From the NCBI GenBank assembly GCA_963783865.1, contig CAWAPD010000001.1, forward strand, positions 930,001-994,000: 64,000 bases of DNA. The letters run 5' to 3'. The notes under the pieces were generated by a model. That model worked only from the letters and a program-made list of their open reading frames with translations, was not told the DNA's origin and ran no database searches. Positions 18,734-27,596 of this stretch are shown here, in pieces (position 1 is the first letter of the stretch; every line of letters begins with the position of its first letter). Made by a program: the position numbers and the translations under genes. Source of the stretch: CAWAPD01 sp963783865. Its GTDB lineage: Bacteria; Actinomycetota; Thermoleophilia; UBA2241.

Positions 18734-19740
18734 GCCGTCACCGTCCCGATCAGCTGGTCGGCGTGGATGCAGGCCGAGTGCCGTGCCGGCGCAGTCTCGA
18801 CCAGGTCCGGCACCTGCTGCCAGCACTCGCGGGTCTGGCGGGAGCAGCGCGGCGCGAAGGCGCAGCCCGGCGGCAGGTGGGCGAGGTCGGGAGGCAGACC
18901 TTCGATCGAGGCCAGGCTCTCGCGGCGCGGCTCGTCGACGCGGGGCACCGAGCCCAGCAGGCCTACCGTGTAGGGGTGGTGCGGGTGCGCGAACAGCGGT
19001 TTGGCCGGCCCCGACTCGACGATCCGCCCGGCGTACATCACCAGGATCCTCTCGGTCATCCCGGCAACCACGCCCAGGTCGTGGGTGATCAGGATGATGG
19101 CCGCGTTGAAGTCGCGCGAAAGGTCGCGCATGAGCTGCAAGATCTGGGCCTGGATCGTCACGTCGAGCGCGGTCGTCGGCTCGTCGGCGAGGAGTAGCTT
19201 GGGGTTACAGCTCAGCGCGGTGGCGATCATGACGCGCTGGCGCATGCCGCCCGAGAACTGGTGTGGGTAATCCTTCATGCGGTCCTTCGCCTTGGGGATG
19301 CCCACCCGCTCGAGCAGCTCGACGCCGCGCTTGACGGCGTCGCCGTGGCTCATGTCCAGGTGGTTCTCCAGGCCCTCGGTGATCTGGCGCTCGATCGTGA
19401 GCACGGGGTTCAGCGACGTCACCGGGTCCTGGAAGATCATCGAGATGTCGCGCCCGCGCACCGACCGCACGTCCTTCTCGTCGAGCCGCAGGAGGTCGCG
19501 GCCCTCGAAGACGATGCTGCCGGTCACCGTCGCGGTGCCCATCATGCGGGTGAGCCCGAGGATGGAGAGCGCGGTGATGCTCTTGCCGCAGCCCGACTCG
19601 CCGACCAGGCCGACCAGCTCGCCGGGCCTGACGGCGAAGCTGACGTGCTCGACGGCGTGGACGGTGCCCTCCTGGCTGGCGAACTCGACCGAGAGGTCGG
19701 TCAGCTCGAGGAGTGTGCCGTTCGAGGGTGACTGGTCCAC
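18730..19740 (-). CDS. Peptide ABC transporter ATP-binding protein (OppD/DppD type)
   Basis: A 336-residue ATPase, first gene of the four-gene operon. Walker A GESGCGKS is at residues 47-54, the Q-loop MIFQDPVTSLNPV, signature FSGGMRQRVMIATALS, Walker B LLLADEPTTALD and switch IILITHDLGVVAGM. The C-terminal extension LPPGCAFAPRCSRQTREC is the oligo_HPY region. It energises uptake of peptides or similar solutes delivered by the lipoprotein at 13878-15548. Upstream on the minus strand there is a TATCAT-like -10 around 19778-19785, but no solid -35. Confidence 0.95.
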   Translation of the reverse strand: MDQSPSNGTLLELTDLSVEFASQEGTVHAVEHVSFAVRPGELVGLVGESGCGKSITALSILGLTRMMGTATVTGSIVFEGRDLLRLDEKDVRSVRGRDISMIFQDPVTSLNPVLTIERQITEGLENHLDMSHGDAVKRGVELLERVGIPKAKDRMKDYPHQFSGGMRQRVMIATALSCNPKLLLADEPTTALDVTIQAQILQLMRDLSRDFNAAIILITHDLGVVAGMTERILVMYAGRIVESGPAKPLFAHPHHPYTVGLLGSVPRVDEPRRESLASIEGLPPDLAHLPPGCAFAPRCSRQTRECWQQVPDLVETAPARHSACIHADQLIGTVTA

Positions 19741-19912
19741 CGGGGGCAGTCTCGCTTCACGAGGGGCTGGATGCAGCGATGATACTGCTATCGGCGGGCA
19801 CCGTCGCCCGGACCCGCGACGTATGAGGACAAGCGGAGGGGGATGGTAGGTGTCCGGGACGCCGCCGGGCGCCGAAAGGGCGGGGGTGAGACGCGGTGGG
19901 GACGGGATGAAA

Positions 19913-19960
19913 CGACGGGGGTGGGGCGGGCGCCCACGGGCGCCCGCCCCACCCCCGTCG
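19913..19960 (-). terminator. Perfect 23-base stem after the small secreted protein gene
   Basis: Arms 19913-19935 and 19938-19960 are exact complements, separated by only two bases, so the real loop would open the inner pairs. It begins 13 bases beyond the stop of the minus-strand gene at 19973 and also lies upstream of the opp operon. No clear T-tract is present. Confidence 0.75.
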
Positions 19961-19972
19961 GAGCCTGTCGGC

Positions 19973-20350
19973 TTACTTGACGTGCACCGTCACGATGCCC
20001 GACACGATGTGGTCGACCTTGAGCCTGAAGTACCGTGTCTCAGGCTTGTCGGACCCGCTCCACTTCGTCTTCAGCGAGGTCGCGCCGGCAGACAGCGAAT
20101 AGGTACGCAACGTGTGCCAGGTCGTCTTGTCCTTGGAGATCTGGAACACGGCCGTCGCGTCCGCGGTCAGGGCAGGCGTGAAGGTCCACTTGAAGACCGC
20201 CGCCGCCCCCACCGGGATCGTCTGGTTGACCGGCTTGTGCACGGTCGCGGCCTGCGCCAGCCCCGGCATGGCGAGCGCCAGGACGGCTACCAGCAGGGCC
20301 ACGAACAGCGCCGCGGTCGGCAGCGGGTGTCGTGTGTGTCTACGCCTCAT
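19973..20350 (-). CDS. Small secreted protein of unknown function
   Basis: A 125-residue protein with a clear signal peptide (RRRHTRH basic start, hydrophobic ALFVALLVAVLALAMPGLA, then QAA). The ~85-residue mature part is rich in beta-strand-like Thr/Val/Lys segments (FKWTFTPALT, AVFQISKDKTTWHTLRTY, RYFRLKVDHI) and resembles a single Ig-like module. ATG follows GAGGAGG. I do not recognise a named family. The large secreted proteins of this window have C-terminal beta modules of the same general style. Confidence 0.7.
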   Translation of the reverse strand: MRRRHTRHPLPTAALFVALLVAVLALAMPGLAQAATVHKPVNQTIPVGAAAVFKWTFTPALTADATAVFQISKDKTTWHTLRTYSLSAGATSLKTKWSGSDKPETRYFRLKVDHIVSGIVTVHVK

Positions 20351-20501
20351 CGAACCTCCTCGGGTCGCGCCGGCCCCCCGGGCGCGGCGACCACACTCTA
20401 TCGCGTCCTTCCCCGAAGCGCCCGCTTTGAGTCGTACTGAGGCGCTAGCCGGTCGTCGGGGCTCCGGGCCGCCGCGCTCCGGCCCGAGCCCGCGCGTGGG
20501 G

Positions 20502-20507
20502 TATCAT
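20502..20507 (+). promoter_or_regulatory. -10 element of gltX, probably giving a leaderless mRNA
   Basis: TATCAT ends 7 bases before ATG 20515, so transcription would start within one or two bases of the start codon. There is no Shine-Dalgarno sequence before gltX, which fits leaderless translation. Confidence 0.4.
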
Positions 20508-20514
20508 TCCTCGC

Positions 20515-22068
20515 ATGACCGAACCCGTCCGCGTCCGCTTCGCTCCCTCTCCGACCGGCTACCTGCATCTCGGCAGCGCGCGCACGGGGCTCTACAACTA
20601 CATCTTCGCCCGCCAGAAGGGCGGCGCGTTCGTGCTGCGCATCGAGGACACCGACCCGTCGCGCTCGACCGACGCGGCGATCGCCCAGATCCTGTCGTCG
20701 CTGCGCGAGATGGGCCTGCACTGGGACGAGGGCCCCGGGGTCCCGGGCGCTCACGGGCCGTACCGCCAGACCGAACGCCAGGGCATCTACCACCAGCACG
20801 TCGAGCGGCTGCTGGCCGGCGGCCACCTCTATCCCTGCTTCTGCACGCCCGAGGAGCTCGAGGCCGAGCGCGCCGCGGCACAGGCCGAGAAGCGGGCCTG
20901 GGTCTACAGCGGCAGGTGCCGCGACCTGGAGCCCGAGGTGGTCCGGCGGCGGCAGGCCGACGGGCAGCCGTGGACGCTGCGCTTCGGCGTGCCCCAAGGC
21001 ACGACCAGCTTCGACGACCTGCTGCGCGGCCCGGTGACCGTCGACAACGCCACCATCGGCGACTTCATCGTGCAGCGCTCCGACGGCACCGTCACGTACA
21101 ACCTGGCGGTGGTGGTCGACGACGTGACGATGGAGATCACGCACGTGATCCGCGGCGACGACCACATCTCGAACACGCCCAAGCAGATCCTGGTCTACGA
21201 GGCGCTGGGCGCGCCGGCGCCGCGGTTCCTGCACATGCCGCTGCTGTTCGGCACCGATCGCAAGAAGCTCAGCAAGCGTCACGGCGCCACGAAGCTCGAG
21301 CAGCTTACGGCGATGGGCCACTGCGTCGAGGTCGTGTGCAACTACCTCTGCTTCCTGAGCACCGAGTTCGACGAGTCGATGATCGGCTGGACGCTCGACG
21401 ACCTGGTCGAGAGGTTCGACGTCGAGAAGCTGGGGACGAGCGCCAGCATCTTCGACCCCGACAAGCTGCGCTGGATGAACGGGCGGTTCGTGCGGGAGCT
21501 AGGCGACGAGGCGCTCGGCGAGCGCCTCGTCGCCTATCTCACGCGCGTCGGCTTCTACGGTGATCCGCTCGGCGTCGGCCGGCTGGCCGACGAGGGGCCG
21601 CAGGCGCTCGGCGCCGTGGTCGAGGCCGGCGAAGAGGTCGCGCGTCTGGCGCCGGCCTCTCCCGACGAGGACCAGCTCGCCCTCACGCGCGCCGTCGCTC
21701 CTCTGGTGCGCGAGAAGATCGACCTGCTGGCCGAGTTCATCCCCATCGCCGGCTGGCTCTTCCGGCCGCTGGCGATCGGGGAGGAGGCGGCCGAGAAGCT
21801 GCGCGCGACGCCGGAGGCGGCGCGCGTGCTCGCCGAGGCCGCCGTGCGCCTGGCCGGCGTCGACCCGTTCACCGTCGAGCGCGTCGAGGCCGCGGTGCGC
21901 TCATTGCCCGAGGACCTCGGGGTCAAGCCCAAGGCCGTGTTCGCCGTTTTGCGCCTGGGGATGAGCGGCCAGAGCGTCACGCCGGGGCTGTTCGAGTCGC
22001 TCTGGGCGCTCGGCCGCGACGAGGCGGCCGGCCGCCTGGCCACGGCCGCTGGGCTCGTCGCCTCGTAG
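20515..22068 (+). CDS. gltX: Glutamate--tRNA ligase
   Basis: A 517-residue class I synthetase that charges tRNA-Glu. RFAPSPTGYLHLGSARTGLYNYIFARQ... starts the Rossmann fold; HLGS at residues 18-21 is the HIGH motif. LRIEDTDPSRS, the QTERQGIYHQHVERLLAGGHLYPCFCTPEEL region and the KLSKRHGA signature (the KMSKS equivalent, ~residue 250) follow. The C-terminal third is the helical anticodon-binding domain. A partial zinc-site pattern (CFC...SGRC) is visible. It appears monocistronic. Whether it is discriminating or also charges tRNA-Gln cannot be told here. Confidence 0.97.
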   Translation: MTEPVRVRFAPSPTGYLHLGSARTGLYNYIFARQKGGAFVLRIEDTDPSRSTDAAIAQILSSLREMGLHWDEGPGVPGAHGPYRQTERQGIYHQHVERLLAGGHLYPCFCTPEELEAERAAAQAEKRAWVYSGRCRDLEPEVVRRRQADGQPWTLRFGVPQGTTSFDDLLRGPVTVDNATIGDFIVQRSDGTVTYNLAVVVDDVTMEITHVIRGDDHISNTPKQILVYEALGAPAPRFLHMPLLFGTDRKKLSKRHGATKLEQLTAMGHCVEVVCNYLCFLSTEFDESMIGWTLDDLVERFDVEKLGTSASIFDPDKLRWMNGRFVRELGDEALGERLVAYLTRVGFYGDPLGVGRLADEGPQALGAVVEAGEEVARLAPASPDEDQLALTRAVAPLVREKIDLLAEFIPIAGWLFRPLAIGEEAAEKLRATPEAARVLAEAAVRLAGVDPFTVERVEAAVRSLPEDLGVKPKAVFAVLRLGMSGQSVTPGLFESLWALGRDEAAGRLATAAGLVAS

Positions 22069-22221
22069 CCCAGCCGCCTCGTCCCGGGCCGTGCCTGCGG
22101 CCTGCGCCGGCCCCGCCCTGCGAGTAGCGTGCCGTCCGGTCCGATGCCCCAGTCTCTTGCCGCCGTTCTCTTGGCGGAGTAGCGTAGATTTCAGGGTCAA
22201 TTCTTATCAGGGGGTGCCGTG

Positions 22222-24360
22222 ATGCCGTTCCTCTCATCCCGTCTCGCCCGTCGCGGCGCCGTGGCGGCGGCCGTGGTCGCGGTCATCCTGCTGAGCGCGA
22301 CCACGGCCGCCCTCGCCGCGCCGCCGGCCAACACCATCTCAACCACCGACATCCAGGCCATGCTCGACGCGCACACACCCGTCACAGGCTACTTCGACAC
22401 GGTCCTGGGCGGCGCCACCATCGACACGCAGACGCCGACACCTATCCCGGTCGCCGTCAAGGCGATCCTGCCCGATGGTGGGCCGGCCGGCGACCTCATC
22501 CTGTTCGAATGCGATGCCAGCGGGCCGATCACCACCATCGGCGGCATCGCGCACGGCATGAGCGGCAGCCCGCTGTACATCGACGTAGGGGGCGGCACGT
22601 ACGACCTCGCCGGCGCTGTCTCGTACGGCGACATCTTCACCACGAACTACCTTGGTCTCGCCACGCCGATCGACGACATGATCGCCGTCGAGACCGATTA
22701 CATGACGACGTCGGGGCTGACGGCCGCGCACCGGGCCCCAGTCACAGCCAAGCTTGCGGCCCCGGTCAAGACAGCCAAGGCCGGCACCATCGACAGCGTC
22801 GTCGTCGCCCCGAGCAGGGCGGCGGCGGCGCGGCTCGGCCGTGCCGCCGCCGGGCCGGTCATGGCCCCGCTCACCGAGGTGCAGATCAGCGGACTCGACC
22901 ACCGGAGCAAGCTCTATCAGAAGCTGGCCGCGTCGCTGACGGCGCGCGGCCTCGACATCTCGCCGTTCTCGGCCGGCGCCAGGTCGGGCGACCCGGCGCC
23001 ACCCACACCTGCGGCCGGAGGCTCGCTCGGCGCCTTCTACGCCACCGGCGACGTCTCGATAGGCGCGCTCGGCACGGTCACCTACGTCGACACCGAGAAC
23101 AACGTCCTGGTCGCCTTCGGCCACCCCTTCGACTGGCTCGGGCCCGACTCGCTCTTGCTCACGAGCGCCTGGGTGCAGGGTGTGTGGAGCACGAACTACG
23201 ATCCCTACAAGCTCATGTCCCCGGGTGCGACCGTCGGTGAGATCACCCAGGACCGGGCGGCCGGCATCGCCGGCACGCTCGGCGCGACGCCGGCGGCCGT
23301 GCCGGTCCACTCGCACGCCACCATGGGCTCGATCACCGGCACCCAGGACAGCGAGATCAGCACGTGGATCGTTCAGAACCCGCTGTTCGCCGGCCTGCCC
23401 AGCGCGGTCGCCGGCGCCGTCATGCTCAAGGCGGCCGATGCCTCGTTGGTGCCCGGCAGTGCCACGTCCGACGTGACCATCCACGTGACCGACGGGACGA
23501 CCGACTACCCGATCGAGCGCACCAACGTCTGGAGCGACGCGTTCGACGTCACGTCTTGGGCGTCGGGCGACATCGACAGCATCCTCTCGGCGCTCGTGCC
23601 GGCGCCGGCCGGGGTGTCGGCCACGGTCACCTCCATCGACTTCTCGGCCGATCTGTCTCGCGCCCAGAAGACGGCGACCATCGACGACGTGAGCTGCCCC
23701 GGCGGCCTCAAGACCGGCAGCAACACGCTCACAGTCTCGCTGACGACGGCCGACGGCAGTGAGGTCCAGGCGCCGGTGGAACTCGACGTGCCGGCCGGGT
23801 TCCCGCGCTCGGGCACGATCGAGGTGTTCGCTGCGGCGAGCGGCGGCGACTCGGGGCTGGGCCCACTCGGCGCCTCCGCTCACGCCGGCCGGCTGGGTGC
23901 CGGCCGGAGCCTCGGCGACCTGGTGGCCGCCATCGAGGCGATGCCGACGAACAGCGACATCGAGGCGACCTTCACGCCGTATGCCGGGCCCGATGTCGGC
24001 GTGCTCGACGCGATCACCGACACGCATGCCTGGGTGGTCGACGGCGACCTCACCAAGGACACCGGGCAGCTGTCCGCGCACGCGCCATCGAAGGTGGCCA
24101 AGAGCAAGCGGTTCAGCATCGCCGGCAGGGTCGTCGCCGCCGACGGCGACACTACCGTCACCCTGTACAAGCGCACGGCCGGAGCCAGCAGCTACACGAA
24201 GGTCGGCGCGGTGCAGGCGATGGCCACCGGCGACGGCTCGGCCGTCTTCAGCAAGACGGTCGCGGGCATCAAGAAGGACACCAGCTACAAGCTGGTCTGG
24301 GACGGCGACGGCAGCCATCTGGGCGCCACCTGGGCCAAGCTTGTCCGCATCAAGAAGTAG
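22222..24360 (+). CDS. Secreted SpoIVB-type serine peptidase (S55) domain protein
   Basis: A 712-residue exported protein. ATG 22222 is preferred over the adjacent GTG 22219 because AGGGGG lies 7 bases upstream. It has a signal peptide (RRGAVAAAVVAVILLSATTAALA). The S55 motifs are present: GMSGSP at residues 112-117 with the catalytic serine, and AFGHPF with His301, followed by GEITQDRAAGIAGTLG as in SpoIVB. The Ser motif precedes the His motif, the reverse of the order in Bacillus SpoIVB. The C-terminal ~100 residues form an Ig-like module (SKRFSIAGRVVAADGDTTVTLYKR). No sporulation gene is nearby. It may be a secreted self-processing protease; its substrate is unknown. Confidence 0.82.
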   Translation: MPFLSSRLARRGAVAAAVVAVILLSATTAALAAPPANTISTTDIQAMLDAHTPVTGYFDTVLGGATIDTQTPTPIPVAVKAILPDGGPAGDLILFECDASGPITTIGGIAHGMSGSPLYIDVGGGTYDLAGAVSYGDIFTTNYLGLATPIDDMIAVETDYMTTSGLTAAHRAPVTAKLAAPVKTAKAGTIDSVVVAPSRAAAARLGRAAAGPVMAPLTEVQISGLDHRSKLYQKLAASLTARGLDISPFSAGARSGDPAPPTPAAGGSLGAFYATGDVSIGALGTVTYVDTENNVLVAFGHPFDWLGPDSLLLTSAWVQGVWSTNYDPYKLMSPGATVGEITQDRAAGIAGTLGATPAAVPVHSHATMGSITGTQDSEISTWIVQNPLFAGLPSAVAGAVMLKAADASLVPGSATSDVTIHVTDGTTDYPIERTNVWSDAFDVTSWASGDIDSILSALVPAPAGVSATVTSIDFSADLSRAQKTATIDDVSCPGGLKTGSNTLTVSLTTADGSEVQAPVELDVPAGFPRSGTIEVFAAASGGDSGLGPLGASAHAGRLGAGRSLGDLVAAIEAMPTNSDIEATFTPYAGPDVGVLDAITDTHAWVVDGDLTKDTGQLSAHAPSKVAKSKRFSIAGRVVAADGDTTVTLYKRTAGASSYTKVGAVQAMATGDGSAVFSKTVAGIKKDTSYKLVWDGDGSHLGATWAKLVRIKK

Positions 24361-24447
24361 GCGCCGCGGCGGCCGGCGCCGGTCCCGGTACGGCGAGACT
24401 ACGCCGTGCCGTGAGGCGAGCAAGCGGGCGGCCGGCCGCCCGTCGTC

Positions 24448-24978
24448 TCAGCGGCCGTCCAGTCGGGCGATCGCGGCGGGCAGGTCGCGCAGGTGGGCGA
24501 TGCGGGCGTCGTGCCGGGGCACGACGCCCGCATCGCCCCACGGCCCCGGAACCGGTGCGTCATCGGGCGCCAGCCACACCGTCCACAGCCCCACCGCCTT
24601 GGCCGCGGCGACGTCGTTGTCGTAGCGGTCGCCGACCATGACGGCCGCGCCGGGTTCCAACCCCAGGTCGGCCAGGATGCGCTCGAAGAACGCCGGCTCG
24701 GGTTTGGCGACTCCCATGGCCGCCGACGCGAAGACGCGGTCGACGTGGTGGTCGAGGCCGACCCGGGCGAGCGCGTCGAGCACCAGCGGAGCGTTCGAGA
24801 AGTCGGTGTTCGAGGCGACGGCGATCGTGTAGCGGGGCGCGAGCGCGGCGAGCGCCTCGTCGGCGCCGGGAACCATCTCGACCTCGGGCCACCCCGCCAT
24901 CGGTCCCTCGTAGCGGCGCAGGTCACGCATCAGCGTGTCGCCCCAGTCGAGCAGGACGGCCCGTATCATGCCGCTCAC
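24448..24978 (-). CDS. HAD-family hydrolase
   Basis: A 176-residue HAD-superfamily protein. Motif I is VLLDWGDTL with nucleophile Asp11; motif II is VASNTDFSN; a Lys lies in AKPEPAFF; the acidic motif is MVGDRYDNDVAAAKAVGL. The second Asp of the usual DxD is replaced by Gly, as in some dehalogenase-like members, so phosphatase activity is not certain. The GTG at 24978 overlaps the upstream SH3 gene stop as GTGA; ATG 24969 is an alternative. It has no cap insertion of note. The substrate is unknown. Confidence 0.85.
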   Translation of the reverse strand: MSGMIRAVLLDWGDTLMRDLRRYEGPMAGWPEVEMVPGADEALAALAPRYTIAVASNTDFSNAPLVLDALARVGLDHHVDRVFASAAMGVAKPEPAFFERILADLGLEPGAAVMVGDRYDNDVAAAKAVGLWTVWLAPDDAPVPGPWGDAGVVPRHDARIAHLRDLPAAIARLDGR

Positions 24979-25319
24979 CGCGCGTCGACGCACTCGAGGG
25001 GGATCCAGCCGCGCCGCCCGCCGCGCGCCATGCAGTACAGCCAGCCGCCGGCCTCTTCGATCACGGTGAGCCGTTCGCCGCGCACCGCGGCGAGCTCGGT
25101 CGTCTCGTAGTCGCGGACGGCCCTGCCCGTGTGGCCGTCGAGGTCGAGGAAGCTCTCGTGCACCCAGCCTTCGCCGGCCTCGTTCGAACACCAAACGAAC
25201 TCGGTCCAGGTGTCATCGCGGCGCCCGACCTCGACCGTGTCGCCTGGGCGCAGGCGCAGGGGGTCGCGCTCCACCGGAGCGTGGTCGCGCGTGACGCGCA
25301 CGCGTCGCGGGCCGGTCAT
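24975..25319 (-). CDS. SH3-domain protein
   Basis: A 114-residue protein that looks like two SH3-like beta barrels: residues ~1-60 (RLRPGDTVEVGRRDDTWTEFVWCSNEAGEGWVHESFLD) and ~65-114 (YETTELAAVRGERLTVIEEAGGWLYCMARGGRRGWIPLECVD). No signal peptide is seen, so it is probably cytosolic. It lies between a DUF2284 gene (10 bases upstream) and the HAD gene (4-base overlap), forming an operon. ATG 25319 is taken as start; an upstream extension of the frame lies within the DUF2284 gene. No specific ligand can be assigned. Confidence 0.78.
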   Translation of the reverse strand: MTGPRRVRVTRDHAPVERDPLRLRPGDTVEVGRRDDTWTEFVWCSNEAGEGWVHESFLDLDGHTGRAVRDYETTELAAVRGERLTVIEEAGGWLYCMARGGRRGWIPLECVDAR

Positions 25320-25329
25320 CCCAGTCCGT

Positions 25330-25866
25330 TCAGTCCAGCAGGACCAGGGCGAAGAAGCGATAGGGGTCCTCGCGGCTGGTGACGACCTCGATCTCCCAGC
25401 CGACGTTGCGCACGGTCTGGAAGACGTCGACGCCGCACGACTCCATCGAGGGCCGGGCGCGTTCGGGGTGGATGCAGGGCACACTCGTGTCGCAGTCCTC
25501 GCACTCCTCGCACGGCCCGCTCGGCATGGCCCACGCCTTGTAGTAGCCGGCGAAGAACAGCTCCCGCTCGAGGTCGGTGGCCGCGCGGCGCAGCGCGAGG
25601 TGGTGATCGTCGGACTCGTCGTAGCCGGTGTTCGGACCCCGGCAAAGCAGCAGCGCGCGCCGGTACTCGTCGAGCAGGCCGCGCGTCTCGCGCGGCGTGG
25701 GGGAGTCGGGCGGGCAGGTGCGGCACTCGCCGAAGCCGTCGCAGCCGAAGCGGCACTTCATGCGCACCCAGTCGGCGGTCACCACCTGGACGGGCGCGAT
25801 CGGAATGACGTCGTCCGCGCCGAGGGCTTTCGCCCTCTCGCACCAGCCTTGCAGGTCATCGTCCAT
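25330..25866 (-). CDS. DUF2284 predicted metal-binding protein
   Basis: A 178-residue cysteine-rich protein of the DUF2284 group. The conserved cluster KCRFGCDGFGECRTCPP is at residues ~37-53, with a second one (GPCEECEDCDTSVPCIHPERARPSMESCGVDV) near residue 120. The spacing suggests binding of an iron-sulfur cluster or zinc. ATG 25866 follows a very strong GGAGGGGG. It is the first gene of a three-gene minus-strand operon with SH3 and HAD proteins. The biochemical role of the family is not known. Confidence 0.88.
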   Translation of the reverse strand: MDDDLQGWCERAKALGADDVIPIAPVQVVTADWVRMKCRFGCDGFGECRTCPPDSPTPRETRGLLDEYRRALLLCRGPNTGYDESDDHHLALRRAATDLERELFFAGYYKAWAMPSGPCEECEDCDTSVPCIHPERARPSMESCGVDVFQTVRNVGWEIEVVTSREDPYRFFALVLLD

Positions 25867-25905
25867 GAGTCCCCCTCCGGCGCGCTCCTGACGCCCTCGA
25901 GTGTA

Positions 25906-26691
25906 TCAGCCCGACGGGGCCGGCGGCTCCGCGTCGCGGGCGGGCGGCTCGACGGCGGCGCTGGTGGCGTCGCTCTCGAGCCGCCCGCCGAACGCGAGCC
26001 ACGCCACCCCCACGACCATGACCGCGAGTGACCAGCCGGCGAGCACGTCCGAAGGGTAGTGCACGCCGAGGCAGACGCGCGAGACGCCGACCATCACCGC
26101 GCCGGCGACGGCGACGACCGCGACCAGCCAGTGCCGGCGCACCGGCCACAGGACCACGACCAGCGCCAGCGCGAACGTCATCGACGCGACCGAGTGACCG
26201 CTGGGGAACGACCAGCTGTCGATCGCGCCGTAGTACCTGGCGAACGGCGGGCGGGGCCGCTGGAGGATGAGCTTGAGGACCGGGTTCACGCCGCAGGCGG
26301 CGGCGACGCAGCCGGCCAGGAAGAGCGCCCTGACCGGCAGCCTCGCGACGAGCAGGACGCTCCCGGCGACGGTCACCATCGCGATGACCCCGAGGGCGCT
26401 GCCGCCAACGCTGAAAGCCTCCCAGACGGTGAACGATCCGTGTACGTGATGATGGACCGCGAAGCGCACCAGCCCCTGGTCGTAGCGAAACCAGACCTCG
26501 GTGAGCCGCGTGACGGCCAGGGCGACGAAGACGATGAAGGGGATGACCACCGCGCCCCACAGCACGAGCCGCCACGTCCGCCACCGGGTCGGGTCGCGGC
26601 GCGCCGGGGGAGCCGCCGCCGATACTGCCGTCGCCGCCCAGACCGCGATGGCCGCGACCACCGCGACCAGCACGGCCGTGAGCGCGGCCAT
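25906..26691 (-). CDS. PAP2-family membrane phosphatase
   Basis: A 261-residue membrane protein with about six hydrophobic segments and the three acid-phosphatase motifs: KLILQRPRPP, SFPSGHSVASM and SRVCLGVHYPSDV. Such enzymes dephosphorylate lipid phosphates such as undecaprenyl pyrophosphate or phosphatidic acid at the outer face of the membrane. The C-terminal ~30 residues form a charged, Pro/Ala-rich cytoplasmic tail. Its ATG overlaps the stop of the upstream HAD gene by one base (TGATG), so the two are translated together. Confidence 0.9.
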   Translation of the reverse strand: MAALTAVLVAVVAAIAVWAATAVSAAAPPARRDPTRWRTWRLVLWGAVVIPFIVFVALAVTRLTEVWFRYDQGLVRFAVHHHVHGSFTVWEAFSVGGSALGVIAMVTVAGSVLLVARLPVRALFLAGCVAAACGVNPVLKLILQRPRPPFARYYGAIDSWSFPSGHSVASMTFALALVVVLWPVRRHWLVAVVAVAGAVMVGVSRVCLGVHYPSDVLAGWSLAVMVVGVAWLAFGGRLESDATSAAVEPPARDAEPPAPSG

Positions 26692-27413
26692 CAGCCCAGG
26701 CTCGTGAGGAGTGCCGGCAGGTCGCTGAAGCGGTAGAGGATCGCCTCGGCCGACGACCGCTTGAGATCGCGTCCGTTGATGCCCACGAAGTGGATGGCGC
26801 GCAGGCCCGCGCCGTGCGCGCCCTCGATGTCGGTGCGCTGGATGTCGCCGACGTGGACGGCTTCATAGGGGGAAACGTCGAGCTCGGCCAGCGGGGTCAG
26901 GAACGCGCGGGGGTCGGGCTTGCTGAAGCCGTGCTCGTCCGAGAAGAAGAAGGCGCCGATGTGTCCGTCGATGCCGAACGAGGCCAGCACCTCGCGCAGC
27001 ACGCTGCCGGGGCTGATGCCGGCGTCGCAGACGACGGCCAAGCGGTACCGCTCAGCCAGCACCGGGAGCGTCTCGGGCACGCCTTCGACCGGCCGCGGCG
27101 CCGTGTCGAGCACGACGTGCGCGAGCATGTCGACGACCTGCGCACGCACTTCCCCGGGCAGCCTGAGGCCCAGCGCGCCCAGCATCACGTCGGTCGACTC
27201 GGCCGTCGTCGGCGTGCGGTGCTCGTCGTACCAGACGCGGTCGAAGTGGTCCCACGAGGCGGCGAAGGCGCGCTCGACTGCGGGATCGTCGGGCTGGTAG
27301 CCGTACGGCCCGACGATCTCGCGCAGGCGCGCCGCCCGGAGCGCCTGGCGGTCCTCGAGCCGGTAGTCGTCGGCGAGCGTGTTCCAGAAGTCGAGCGTGA
27401 CGGCACGGATCAT
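26691..27413 (-). CDS. HAD-superfamily hydrolase
   Basis: A 240-residue HAD protein with a helical cap (residues ~15-95). Motif I is VTLDFWNTL with nucleophile Asp8; motif II is VVCDAGIS; the Lys motif is FSKPDPRAF; the acidic motif is HVGDIQRTDIEGAHGAGL. As in the other HAD gene of this window, the second Asp of DxD is absent (Trp at +2). ATG 27413 is the start; the upstream extension of the frame has no homology-like content and overlaps the divergent gene. It is coupled to the PAP2 phosphatase gene. Confidence 0.87.
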   Translation of the reverse strand: MIRAVTLDFWNTLADDYRLEDRQALRAARLREIVGPYGYQPDDPAVERAFAASWDHFDRVWYDEHRTPTTAESTDVMLGALGLRLPGEVRAQVVDMLAHVVLDTAPRPVEGVPETLPVLAERYRLAVVCDAGISPGSVLREVLASFGIDGHIGAFFFSDEHGFSKPDPRAFLTPLAELDVSPYEAVHVGDIQRTDIEGAHGAGLRAIHFVGINGRDLKRSSAEAILYRFSDLPALLTSLG

Positions 27414-27596
27414 GCGGCTAGCGTACCAGAGCGCGGGGAGCCTTGACCGCACTTCCGTAGTACCCTTGTCCACCCCGCAGGACTGGAGCGCAGCGAGACA
27501 CTCAAGTGCGTTGCCCGGCCTGACGATATCGGCTTTGCCGCACCTGCCTGCGGGGGCCGCAGGCTGTTCACCCGTCCGTTGGGAGAGGGGGTGGGA

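Noticed and set aside
24425..24442. 18-base self-complementary palindrome near the HAD stop
   Set aside because: No loop and no T-tract; in a 70% GC sequence with many CGG/CCG runs it is weak evidence of a terminator or binding site.
27480..27590. Possible c-di-GMP riboswitch before the GAF/HD-GYP/GGDEF gene
   Set aside because: Only an 8-base hairpin (27546-27564) is present; the conserved GEMM core sequences are not found.
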